Under the pieces are notes generated by a model, which did no database searches, was not told the origin of the DNA, and saw nothing but the letters and a program-made list of their open reading frames with translations. A DNA stretch of 28,868 bases from a virus: positions 1 through 28,868 of IMG/VR virus record IMGVR_UViG_3300006162_000041. One strand, written 5' to 3'. A program made the translations under genes and the position numbers. The stretch's first letter is position 1; the number at the start of each line of letters is the position of its first letter. Below, one piece after another: positions 22,703 to 28,437 of the stretch.

Positions 22703-23751
22703 GCTGCCTTGGGTCTGCCGCGTCCGAAAATGTCCGAGTTGTCGTACTGCTCGTAAAGTTTTTTTGGGTCGACCGTGAAGTGCGTGTAGTGCTGCACGTG
22801 CTCAGGTCTAATCGTGCGCGTAACAGGGTCACACAGCCATTCAGGGCCGTAGTAGCCACCGGTCTTGAAGTCGCAATGGATGGCCACCATGCCAGGGATG
22901 ATGTGAGTTTTGATGCCTGATAGCAGCATTTGCCGACAGAAGTGGCTGTCCTCGCCAAGCATCAAGCGCCCCTGACTGCCGTCGGGATTGGTCTCGTGCG
23001 TGAACTTAAACCAGGGTTTAGGTGTTTTGCGCAGGGTCTCGACGTCGACAAGCAATGCGCCTAGGCCAAGGCAATTGACATGCTGCGGCGTGAGATTGGT
23101 CGGATCGTCTGCGCTGACGGACTGGTTACGCCACACGTCGCGGTTGCTCGGTTCAAGACGAGTGGCGATTGATTCTAGGATGGGAGTTTTCTTTACGTAG
23201 TTCAGGCCTACTGCTTCGAGTTCAAGGCTAAGGAGGTAGTCTATCGCCCGTAGCGGGATGAGCGTGTCCTCGTCCAAGAAAAACACATGCGAGTAGACGT
23301 TAGAAGCCAGAGCTTTCTCGGCAAAGTAATTTCGTGCCTCGATGTGGTCGAGGCCGAAACATTGGTCGGACTCTGCACGAATGGTCTGTGCGGCGATGAT
23401 CCCGCCCAGGTTTGGCGGCTGCGAGCCGTCAGGCAGGTGCTGTACACGCTGTGGGCAAGCCACCACCACGCGTAACTGGCGGTAGAAGTAGTTCTTGCAT
23501 AGCGTCAGGACCGCTTGTATGTGCCACTGCGCTTGATAATCGTCATAGGCGTCAACGAACGCGTTGGCACGCTTCTTGCGGTTGTACTCAAAGCAGGCCT
23601 CAATGACCGGTTTTAGTTGCTGCAGCCCATCCTGTTTGGGCTCTCGACGCTGCAGAATGGTCGAACACCAGCGAATGTCGTCAGGCGATACCGCACCCGT
23701 GGCGTTAATCTCCCGCAGAACCTGCCGGCATAGCTCGACTCTATCGTACAT
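22699..23751 (-). CDS. GT-A fold glycosyltransferase (GT2-like)
   Basis: Encodes 350 residues. After an N-terminal extension of about 90 residues comes a nucleotide-sugar domain: strand RVVVACP (94-100), a helical region with SDQCFGLDHIEARNYFAEKALAS, the DxD-type metal and nucleotide site VFFLDEDTLIP (156-166), acceptor side GLGALLVDVETL (229-240) and the catalytic block LGEDSHFCRQMLLSGIK (265-281), typical of GT-A enzymes in phages. It ends with a His-containing segment (VAIHCDFKTGGYY). It is likely to be metal-dependent and inverting, but donor and acceptor are unknown. Its stop overlaps the next gene by GTGA. It is the first of three modification enzymes in this operon. Confidence 0.85.
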   Translation of the reverse strand: MYDRVELCRQVLREINATGAVSPDDIRWCSTILQRREPKQDGLQQLKPVIEACFEYNRKKRANAFVDAYDDYQAQWHIQAVLTLCKNYFYRQLRVVVACPQRVQHLPDGSQPPNLGGIIAAQTIRAESDQCFGLDHIEARNYFAEKALASNVYSHVFFLDEDTLIPLRAIDYLLSLELEAVGLNYVKKTPILESIATRLEPSNRDVWRNQSVSADDPTNLTPQHVNCLGLGALLVDVETLRKTPKPWFKFTHETNPDGSQGRLMLGEDSHFCRQMLLSGIKTHIIPGMVAIHCDFKTGGYYGPEWLCDPVTRTIRPEHVQHYTHFTVDPKKLYEQYDNSDIFGRGRPKAA

Positions 23752-23770
23752 AGGTCACCGTTGTAGTTTG

Positions 23771-23789
23771 TGGTGACAATATGTGACCA
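23771..23789. promoter_or_regulatory. Imperfect palindrome upstream of the glycosyltransferase gene, possible operator
   Basis: The 19 bp read TGGTGACA, three bases (ATA), TGTGACCA; the arms match at seven of eight positions. A related half-site (TGGTGTCA) follows at 23801-23808 and GGTCACC lies at 23753-23759, close to the gene start at 23751. No convincing -10/-35 pair overlaps it. It may be a repressor site, or the 43-bp gap may just have an uneven base composition. Confidence 0.3.
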
Positions 23790-23794
23790 TAGGT

Positions 23795-24097
23795 TTAGTT
23801 TGGTGTCAAATGTTCGGTTCTCCAATTAATTTTAATTTTCGAAATTCCACCATTTTCTCCTGCGCTTACTATGAAAACGCTTAGTCTAGCTTGTTTCTCC
23901 AATTTGTCGCGAATTGCACAAACCATCTGCACTCCCATCGGATAAACGTCTGGGTCAAAAACATACTCACAGTCATAATGCCCCCAGCTGGCAGCGGATG
24001 CCACATGATCTAAGATGGCTCCATATGCGTCATCGAGCTGGTGGCTACGTCTAACCGTCGATTTTATAGCAGCATCCATGAACGCTTCTCGGTTCAT
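23795..24097 (-). CDS. Hypothetical protein
   Basis: Encodes 100 residues; ATG in an ATGA overlap with the upstream stop. Helical N-terminus (FMDAAIKSTVRRSHQLDDAYGAILDHVASAA), then a beta-like half (CEYVFDPDVYPMGVQMVCAIRDKLEKQARLSVFIVSAG, KIKINWR). No motif is recognised. The ATGA coupling and good amino-acid composition argue that it is real. Confidence 0.65.
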   Translation of the reverse strand: MNREAFMDAAIKSTVRRSHQLDDAYGAILDHVASAASWGHYDCEYVFDPDVYPMGVQMVCAIRDKLEKQARLSVFIVSAGENGGISKIKINWRTEHLTPN

Positions 24098-24465
24098 ATG
24101 TCCATCACGACGCGCTGGGCGGGCTTGTGGGGGGTCTGGGGAGTCGCCCCCTCTAGGAGGGCTACCCGGCGCTCAAGTGCCGCCAGGCGGTCCCCTAGCG
24201 AGCCTGAGGACCTTTCGGGTGTGTATGCACCGCCGTTTTTGCGTTCTGGCAATCCCTGTTCATATCCAGGCCATTTTTTCAGCAGGGCATACCATTCCCA
24301 TACCATGAGTAGGCCAGTGCCACCCTCGGTCCTCACCGAATCGTCAGCCAGTGCCTTGATGGGTATCCACTCGTCATCATGCCCCTGCCTCTCGACTAAA
24401 ACGGCTTTGGCGGTGGTACGAGCTACCGTGCAATCTCCGACGACAACAACTTTTTGCTCACGCAT
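24094..24465 (-). CDS. Hypothetical protein with C-terminal coiled coil
   Basis: Encodes 123 residues; ATG with AAGGA about nine bases upstream. N-terminal part (KVVVVGDCTVARTTAKAVLVERQGHDDEWIPIKALADDSV) looks like a small beta barrel, with an 'EWIP' turn seen in other phage proteins of unknown function; it continues with TGLLMVWEWYALLKKWPGY, and the C-terminus (LGDRLAALERRVALLEG) has leucine heptads. It is the first gene after the origin-like region. Function is unknown. Confidence 0.68.
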   Translation of the reverse strand: MREQKVVVVGDCTVARTTAKAVLVERQGHDDEWIPIKALADDSVRTEGGTGLLMVWEWYALLKKWPGYEQGLPERKNGGAYTPERSSGSLGDRLAALERRVALLEGATPQTPHKPAQRVVMDI

Positions 24466-24540
24466 TTAATCAATCCTTTGTGTTGGCCAGTCATTGGCCG
24501 ACATGGTTCTACCACTGTTGGTTTTGAAAAGCAAACTGGC

Positions 24541-24713
24541 CTACTTCCCTACCTTCTACCTTACCTCCATTTTTTCCTACGCGGGCCTGTATAATACTAC
24601 TACTACTACTACTATACCTATATATATATAGGTAGCTAAGGTAGAGAGGTAGTGTAGTGCTTTGAATTTAGGAGCTTTTTTTCTCACTACCTTTACCCCA
24701 ACATCCCTACCTC
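24541..24713. other. Candidate replication origin: AT-rich core with short iterons
   Basis: The stretch 24466-24706 has no gene. Within it, CTACCTT repeats occur in tandem at 24549-24555 and 24556-24562, again at 24687-24693, and CTACCTC at 24707-24713. Inverted copies (AAGGTAG or close forms) are at 24630-24635, 24638-24644 and 24646-24652. Between the two arms lie six TAC trinucleotides (24595-24612) and a TA-rich palindrome (24615-24634). Iterons flanking an easily melted core next to helicase and primase genes are the classical origin layout. No DnaA box is obvious, and a transcriptional regulatory region is the alternative. Confidence 0.5.
24615..24634. repeat. 20-bp perfect palindrome with TA-repeat core
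   Basis: The arms are TACC and GGTA around a run of alternating T and A; the whole 20 bp is self-complementary. It can form a cruciform or serve as a melting site. It abuts six tandem TAC units on its left, and on its right its GGTA arm is the beginning of an iteron-like GGTAG at 24631. Confidence 0.85.
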
Positions 24714-26428
24714 GCCATCCAAAGCCACCTGTTGCGCTTAGCAATTTTGTCGAAATGTTGCCTTTTTACCCATCCAATCTCTTTCAGGCAACTCGCAATC
24801 CTCATTTGTAGACCCCTATCGACCTTGGAGGTCGGGATATCAAAAAGGTCGCTAAGTACCTCGACGGTGCTTACACAAGTCTTATTCGGGTTCTCTTCGA
24901 GCCACTCTTTTATCTTGGTCACCCATTCGTCCTCAAACCTTCTGGCCGACTGCTCCGCCTCCGCCATGGCCACAACGCGTTGCTGGTCTATGTAGGTAAT
25001 CTCCCCACCTTTGTACCTACTGACCGCCTCAGCCCACAATTGGTCTCGGGTCTGTTCGTCGAGCGGTTGAGCCGCATTGGCACACACGACCGGCCAGAAT
25101 CGACGCGCTCCCGTCTCGTCCTTAAGATATCCGTTAGCGCCCGGGTTGACTGTGCCAGCGAACACGCATGCCCTCGGGCGAGTCACCGAGCGCCGGCCAT
25201 AGGCCGGGCGGTAGGTCTCTATGTCGCGCGTGGCGAATGATTTTACAGCCGTGACCTCGGCGCGGTTCATGGCGTCGAGTTCGGCCAATTCGACAATCCA
25301 TTTCCCTTCTATATTCTCCGCTTGCGACTTGCTGCCGACCTCGCCAATGTTGTCGCAAAACCAGTCCTTGATTGGGCATAGTTTGGTCAAAAATTTGCTC
25401 TTACCAAACCCCTGGCCGCCCTCTAAGATCAGGATATAGTCGCATTGACAGCCTGGGTTGTAAGCCCGACCAATGGCCGACAAAAACCACTTCGAGGTCA
25501 CCGCCCGCACATATTCGTTGTCAGGCGAGCCAAACCGGTCAATGAGCACAGTGTCGACCCGTGTCACTCCATCCCATTTGAGGCTGTCTAGGTATGCTGT
25601 GACGCAGTTAACGCGGTTTTGGCTGGCGACGGCCTCGACGGCCCTGCGGACGTTTTCTATGCCTGGGCGCAGCGTTGTGTGGCGCTCAAACCACGTCTGC
25701 ACTCGCGTGTCATCTATGTCGCTCCATTGCGTGTCGTGGCGCTCGAACGGCACCGACCCCTGCACCACAATGCGGGTTAGGAATGTGTCGTAGGCCAGCG
25801 AGCCAGCCCACGCGGGGTGAGAAGACAGATAGACGACTAGGTTTTCCACGCATTCCTCTATGACAATTTTGTCGCGGATTGTTTTGCGCAACAGCTGCGA
25901 CTCCCATCCCGGCTCATCTCCTGCAACTGCAACGCGTAAATTCTGCAGGGGCGGCACGGCCGGCGCAACCGTTGCGCTGGTTTTGCTGGTTTTGCTGGCG
26001 CTATCGCGCTCGACAATGAAGCCACTTCTCAGCTGACCATTAACGGCATCTGCGGCCTTGTGCTCTAGCTCGAGCTCGCTCCATGGTGGCTGACAACGGG
26101 TATTGTAGTGCCGCAGAACCTGCATGATGCCGGCCTTGTCTAGGTCAAAACCTTTGGCAGCCACCGCCACGGCCCAAGTGGCTTGATGGCCACCATTGCC
26201 ACTAATGGCGGCCGGCATTTTATCCACATAGGCTATCGCCCTCGATAGATTATCACTGCCTGACGTCAGATCCGGACGCGAGAGTTCTGTGTCCGAAATT
26301 ACCGGGGAAATTTCCCCCGCCATTGACTCCGCCTCCGGGACCGGTTGCGGCTCCTCATCCGCCCAGCGGGCTAGGCCTTGATTGTAAAGCTCCTGCAAAA
26401 ACGGGTCGAGCTTCGGGCGGTCTACCAT
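24707..26428 (-). CDS. VapE/VirE-family P-loop ATPase, probable replicative helicase
   Basis: Encodes 573 residues; ATG with AGGAGG eight bases upstream. Residues about 60-130 (LSRAIAYVDKMPAAISGNGGH, RCQPPWSELELEHKAADA) match the PriCT-like linker domain that joins primase to helicase. The VapE domain (about 250-480) contains CVTAYLDSLKWDG, Walker A EGGQGFGKS (336-344), Walker B VELAELD (379-385), a sensor region (SFATRDIETYRPAYGR) and an arginine-finger candidate in GARRFWP (440-446). Such proteins act as helicases in phage replication. The next gene upstream encodes the primase domain, so the usual primase-helicase fusion is split here. A C-terminal winged-helix-like segment (CVSTVEVLSDLFDIP) may bind DNA. 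Confidence 0.9.
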   Translation of the reverse strand: MVDRPKLDPFLQELYNQGLARWADEEPQPVPEAESMAGEISPVISDTELSRPDLTSGSDNLSRAIAYVDKMPAAISGNGGHQATWAVAVAAKGFDLDKAGIMQVLRHYNTRCQPPWSELELEHKAADAVNGQLRSGFIVERDSASKTSKTSATVAPAVPPLQNLRVAVAGDEPGWESQLLRKTIRDKIVIEECVENLVVYLSSHPAWAGSLAYDTFLTRIVVQGSVPFERHDTQWSDIDDTRVQTWFERHTTLRPGIENVRRAVEAVASQNRVNCVTAYLDSLKWDGVTRVDTVLIDRFGSPDNEYVRAVTSKWFLSAIGRAYNPGCQCDYILILEGGQGFGKSKFLTKLCPIKDWFCDNIGEVGSKSQAENIEGKWIVELAELDAMNRAEVTAVKSFATRDIETYRPAYGRRSVTRPRACVFAGTVNPGANGYLKDETGARRFWPVVCANAAQPLDEQTRDQLWAEAVSRYKGGEITYIDQQRVVAMAEAEQSARRFEDEWVTKIKEWLEENPNKTCVSTVEVLSDLFDIPTSKVDRGLQMRIASCLKEIGWVKRQHFDKIAKRNRWLWMAR

Positions 26429-26955
26429 GATGCGGCCTCCTGCACTGTGACGCCATTACCCCACATGTCTGGCACGGCCCATGCGTCTTTAAAATCATAG
26501 CGCTCGCCGCTAGGGTGAATTGAGGGGGGCGCAATGACGTAGCCGCCCTCCGCTTTCATGTCGATTCCCGGCAGCCAATTGCTCTTGCTGCGAATGAGCA
26601 TGTTTTTAGGCAATGGGCAGTACAGGTGCCACCCGCCCCCGCCAGTGATAATTGGCCAACTACCCGGAACGTCGCGCACGTCCGAAATTTTGCCCCCATT
26701 GCGCGGGTCGACGTCGATTACATACAGGCCGCTAACGACACCCGTCGCGATGCCTATGTTGTACTCCGGGCACTGCGACCACCATTTGACTATCTGGGAG
26801 CGGGACTTGGTAGCGTCCTTGAAGCCGTGTTTTGTCGCTGGCAATTTGCTGCGTGGCTTGCACGGGAACACCGCAAACCCGTAAAAATATGCGTACTCTA
26901 CTGCATAGTCCGCTAGCTCCCATTTACTACCCCTCGTACCGGTAAACTTTGACAC
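26422..26955 (-). CDS. Stand-alone bifunctional primase-polymerase (Prim-Pol) domain protein
   Basis: Encodes 177 residues from a GTG at 26955 that has GGAGGG seven bases upstream. The reading frame is open 36 codons further, but that part has no start signal and an unlikely composition. The Prim-Pol catalytic signatures are intact: YVIDVDP (metal-binding D81, D83), GGGGWHLYCP (H110) and GIDMKAEGGYVIAPPSIHPSG (D132 and GGYVIAPPS). It should synthesise primers and possibly DNA at the replication fork. It ends just inside the start of the VapE gene, so the pair is translated together and together corresponds to the primase-helicase of many mobile elements. Confidence 0.9.
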   Translation of the reverse strand: MSKFTGTRGSKWELADYAVEYAYFYGFAVFPCKPRSKLPATKHGFKDATKSRSQIVKWWSQCPEYNIGIATGVVSGLYVIDVDPRNGGKISDVRDVPGSWPIITGGGGWHLYCPLPKNMLIRSKSNWLPGIDMKAEGGYVIAPPSIHPSGERYDFKDAWAVPDMWGNGVTVQEAASW

Positions 26956-27105
26956 GCTGCATCCCTCCAGACGCCCAAAATGAGTGCGGGCACCACCCCG
27001 GAGGCCCGCAAAGGTCCGAAGTGATGCCCGCGTTTCTCGCCGACATCCGTGAGGCGCCGGCAAGGCTTTAATTTTTAATGTGGGTTGCGGGCCGACATTG
27101 GCAGC
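26956..27105 (-). other. Untranslated leader of the Prim-Pol gene
   Basis: No credible gene lies in this 150-bp stretch between the -10 candidate at 27106-27111 and the Prim-Pol start. It holds a GC-rich hairpin (TGCGGGC at 26985-26991 pairing with GCCCGCA at 27004-27010, 12-base loop) just upstream of the ribosome site, and a TAA-rich segment at 27067-27079. The hairpin is not followed by a T-run, so it is not a standard terminator; it could influence translation of the primase. It may be incidental in a GC-rich stretch. Confidence 0.35.
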
Positions 27106-27133
27106 ACAATACCGATAACCAAAATCGAGTCAA
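27106..27133 (-). promoter_or_regulatory. Candidate sigma70-type promoter for the Prim-Pol/VapE genes
   Basis: On the minus strand, TTGACT (27133-27128), a 16-base spacer, then TATTGT (27111-27106). The -35 element matches the consensus at five of six positions and the -10 at four of six. The -35 overlaps the stop codon of the nuclease gene. The 150-bp leader that follows is long for a phage. This is a plausible but unproven promoter. Confidence 0.4.
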
Positions 27134-27507
27134 TAGCCTAGCGCGATCAATTGTGCAATCGCGTCGTCAGCTCCCTTGGCGACCACTACAATCCAGCCCG
27201 ATTCGGCCAGCTCGGCGTGCATGGCTAACTGCTCGGGTTTCAATTTACCGCCATGCGTTCGTTTCATTTCTATCGCTACGGGCACAGATACGCACTGGAT
27301 TGCGTGCCAGGCCATCGTGATGAGCACGAGGTCCGGAGCGCCCGCCCGCAGCCCCTCCGATTTGAAATAGTTCGCCGTCTTATAGTTTCTCCGGCCAGAA
27401 TTCGGCACGGAGAAATATTTTATTTTGCGACCATCTAGCCATTGGCAAAGGGTTTTTTGCTCCTCGTGTTCCGTCGGCACAATTATTTGTAGTTTTTTTG
27501 TTGACAA
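27130..27507 (-). CDS. VRR-NUC family nuclease (PD-(D/E)XK fold)
   Basis: Encodes 125 residues from a TTG start at 27507, chosen because AGGAGG lies six bases upstream; a longer frame begins at 27561 but its first 18 codons have no ribosome site and look non-coding. Motifs in order: an N-terminal HEEQ helix (14-17), VPNSGRR (34-40), GLRAGAPDLVL (catalytic D59), VAIEMKR (E80, K82) and Q93 in KLKPEQLAM, which together form the VRR-NUC active site. Proteins with this domain act as structure-specific nucleases in repair and phage recombination or replication. It is the first gene of the minus-strand operon, just upstream of Prim-Pol. Confidence 0.88.
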   Translation of the reverse strand: MSTKKLQIIVPTEHEEQKTLCQWLDGRKIKYFSVPNSGRRNYKTANYFKSEGLRAGAPDLVLITMAWHAIQCVSVPVAIEMKRTHGGKLKPEQLAMHAELAESGWIVVVAKGADDAIAQLIALGY

Positions 27508-27529
27508 AATACTCCTCCTGACCGATAAC
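27501..27529 (+). promoter_or_regulatory. Candidate sigma70-type promoter for the plus-strand early operon
   Basis: TTGACA (27501-27506), a 17-base spacer and GATAAC (27524-27529) fit a bacterial housekeeping promoter, with a perfect -35 and a -10 matching at four of six. It faces the plus-strand operon that begins at 27572. The -35 overlaps the TTG start codon of the divergent nuclease gene (27507-27505) and the spacer contains the complement of its ribosome site, so the two directions share the same few bases. Confidence 0.5.
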
Positions 27530-27550
27530 AGAATCATGAACAGCAACGAA

Positions 27551-27574
27551 ACACAAACCACGGAGCAGAAAATG
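27551..27574 (+). repeat. Leader repeat copy 1, with ribosome site and start codon
   Basis: The 24 bases ending in the ATG at 27572-27574 are 22/24 identical to 27844-27867. The shared part is ACACAAACCAMGGAGCAR then A-run and ATG, containing the GGAG ribosome site. This repeated leader fixes the start of the first plus-strand gene at 27572 rather than the ATG at 27536, which has no ribosome site. Confidence 0.85.
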
Positions 27575-27844
27575 ACAACGCAACTAATCGGCAGTCAAAA
27601 ACAAATAGACTGGGCAATCCAGATACGTACCACACAGCTAAGCGCGTTAAAAAACGAACTAGAGACCATATCGCGACGGTTGGCGAGCGGAGATTTTGCT
27701 CAAGATAGCACCTATGCCACCAAGTACCGTGACACGTTGTCCAAAATGCATGACACATTCGCAAACGTTACCGACGCCAAGAAAATTATCGACGCGCGCA
27801 ATACTGACGTTGTCAATGTTGCTCGTAAGGTCGCAGGAATTTAA
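27572..27844 (+). CDS. Hypothetical small helical protein
   Basis: Encodes 90 residues (MTTQLIGSQKQIDWAIQIRTTQLSA...). The start has GGAG seven bases upstream within the leader repeat. The sequence is charged and helical throughout, with 'gS.kQi.WA..Ir' at the start, a phrase found in small phage and plasmid proteins of unknown function, and a second helical part (YRDTLSKMHDTFANVTDAKKIIDARNTDVVNVARKVAG). It is the first gene after the divergent promoter, so probably an early gene. Confidence 0.78.
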   Translation: MTTQLIGSQKQIDWAIQIRTTQLSALKNELETISRRLASGDFAQDSTYATKYRDTLSKMHDTFANVTDAKKIIDARNTDVVNVARKVAGI

Positions 27845-27867
27845 CACAAACCAAGGAGCAAAAAATG
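27844..27867 (+). repeat. Leader repeat copy 2, with ribosome site and start codon
   Basis: The 24 bases end in the ATG at 27865-27867 and differ from copy 1 (27551-27574) at two positions only. The copy begins at the last base of the previous gene's TAA. A more distant version (CCACAAACAACGAAGGAC) precedes the ERF gene. Duplication of the leader, or strong constraint on it, is suggested. Confidence 0.85.
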
Positions 27868-28077
27868 GAAGCAAGAGAATTATTTTGGGTGGCCAGTCCA
27901 AACGCTTATGCCGGGCATCTGGTCGGATTCGAGACAAAAGAGCAACGTACGGAGTTTATTTTGAAAAATGCTAATGCCGTCATGGTCGATGGGTCCGTGT
28001 TTGCGGCCAGCCCTGGATTCTATGCGTGCAAGCAGAAAAACGGCCATTATTATTTAATGGCGTTGGTGGAAAATTGA
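27865..28077 (+). CDS. Hypothetical small protein
   Basis: Encodes 70 residues (MEARELFWVASPNAYAGHLVGF...) with AAGGAG six bases upstream. The sequence alternates strand and helix (FVASPN..., EQRTEFILKNANAVMVDGSVFAASPGFYACKQKNGHYYLMALV), reading as a small alpha-beta fold. No family is recognised. Its TGA overlaps the TTG start of the next gene. Confidence 0.72.
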   Translation: MEARELFWVASPNAYAGHLVGFETKEQRTEFILKNANAVMVDGSVFAASPGFYACKQKNGHYYLMALVEN

Positions 28078-28274
28078 TCGCAACCAATTACCAATTAAAC
28101 TTTGCGCAACACCAAGCCGATGAAATGTACAAAGTCACAAGCGAGTTGCGAGAATGTTCGGAAAAACGGTTCAACGAAACCGTCGATGAAATTGCAGAGA
28201 CATATAGGCAATGGCTATGGAACAGAATAAAAGATGATCGCGAATGGAGAAAGGAAAACAGTGAAAACACCTAG
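28074..28274 (+). CDS. Hypothetical small helical protein
   Basis: The chosen start is TTG at 28074, overlapping the TGA of the preceding gene (TTGA) with GGTGG nearby; this gives 66 residues (LIATNYQLNFAQHQADEMYKVTSEL...). An upstream ATG in the same frame lies inside the previous gene and has no ribosome site. The protein is highly charged and helical (EKRFNETVDEIAETYRQWLWNRIKDDREWRKEN). Function is unknown. The rare start is supported only by the overlap and weak ribosome site. Confidence 0.6.
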   Translation: MIATNYQLNFAQHQADEMYKVTSELRECSEKRFNETVDEIAETYRQWLWNRIKDDREWRKENSENT

Positions 28275-28437
28275 ACAATGGGTAGATTTTTTCTACGAGG
28301 TGGAAGACATGTCCTTAGAGACTTTTGTGAAATTAGTACAACTTGAGGCGAGAGCGGACAGCTATGACAGACTAGCAGAAAAACTAACGCAACCACAAAC
28401 AACGAAGGACACGACCAATGTACCCGACGCAAAGTGA
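28261..28437 (+). CDS. Hypothetical small protein
   Basis: Encodes 58 residues from a GTG at 28261 with AAGGA six bases upstream; the start lies inside the end of the previous gene. Sequence VKTPRQWVDFFYEVEDMSLETFVKLVQLEARADSYDRLAEKL is helical and may form a short coiled coil; the end is polar (TQPQTTKDTTNVPDAK). Its last 20 bases overlap the ERF gene. The compact overlaps suggest a true early operon member. Confidence 0.6.
   Translation: MKTPRQWVDFFYEVEDMSLETFVKLVQLEARADSYDRLAEKLTQPQTTKDTTNVPDAK

Noticed and set aside
24590-24595. TATAAT sequence as a plus-strand -10 promoter element.
   Set aside because: No -35 element lies 16-18 bases upstream, TG directly abuts the hexamer instead of one base before it, and no plus-strand gene follows; it is more likely part of the AT-rich core.
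26956-27063. Extension of the Prim-Pol gene to a TTG at 27063.
   Set aside because: The added 36 residues are Arg/Gly-rich with no ribosome site, whereas GTG 26955 has GGAGGG at the right distance and leaves the conserved domain whole.
27425-27571. Longer N-terminus (49 codons) for the first plus-strand early gene, or a start at the ATG at 27536.
   Set aside because: Neither has a ribosome site and this stretch contains the candidate promoter; the start at 27572 has a good ribosome site in a repeated leader.
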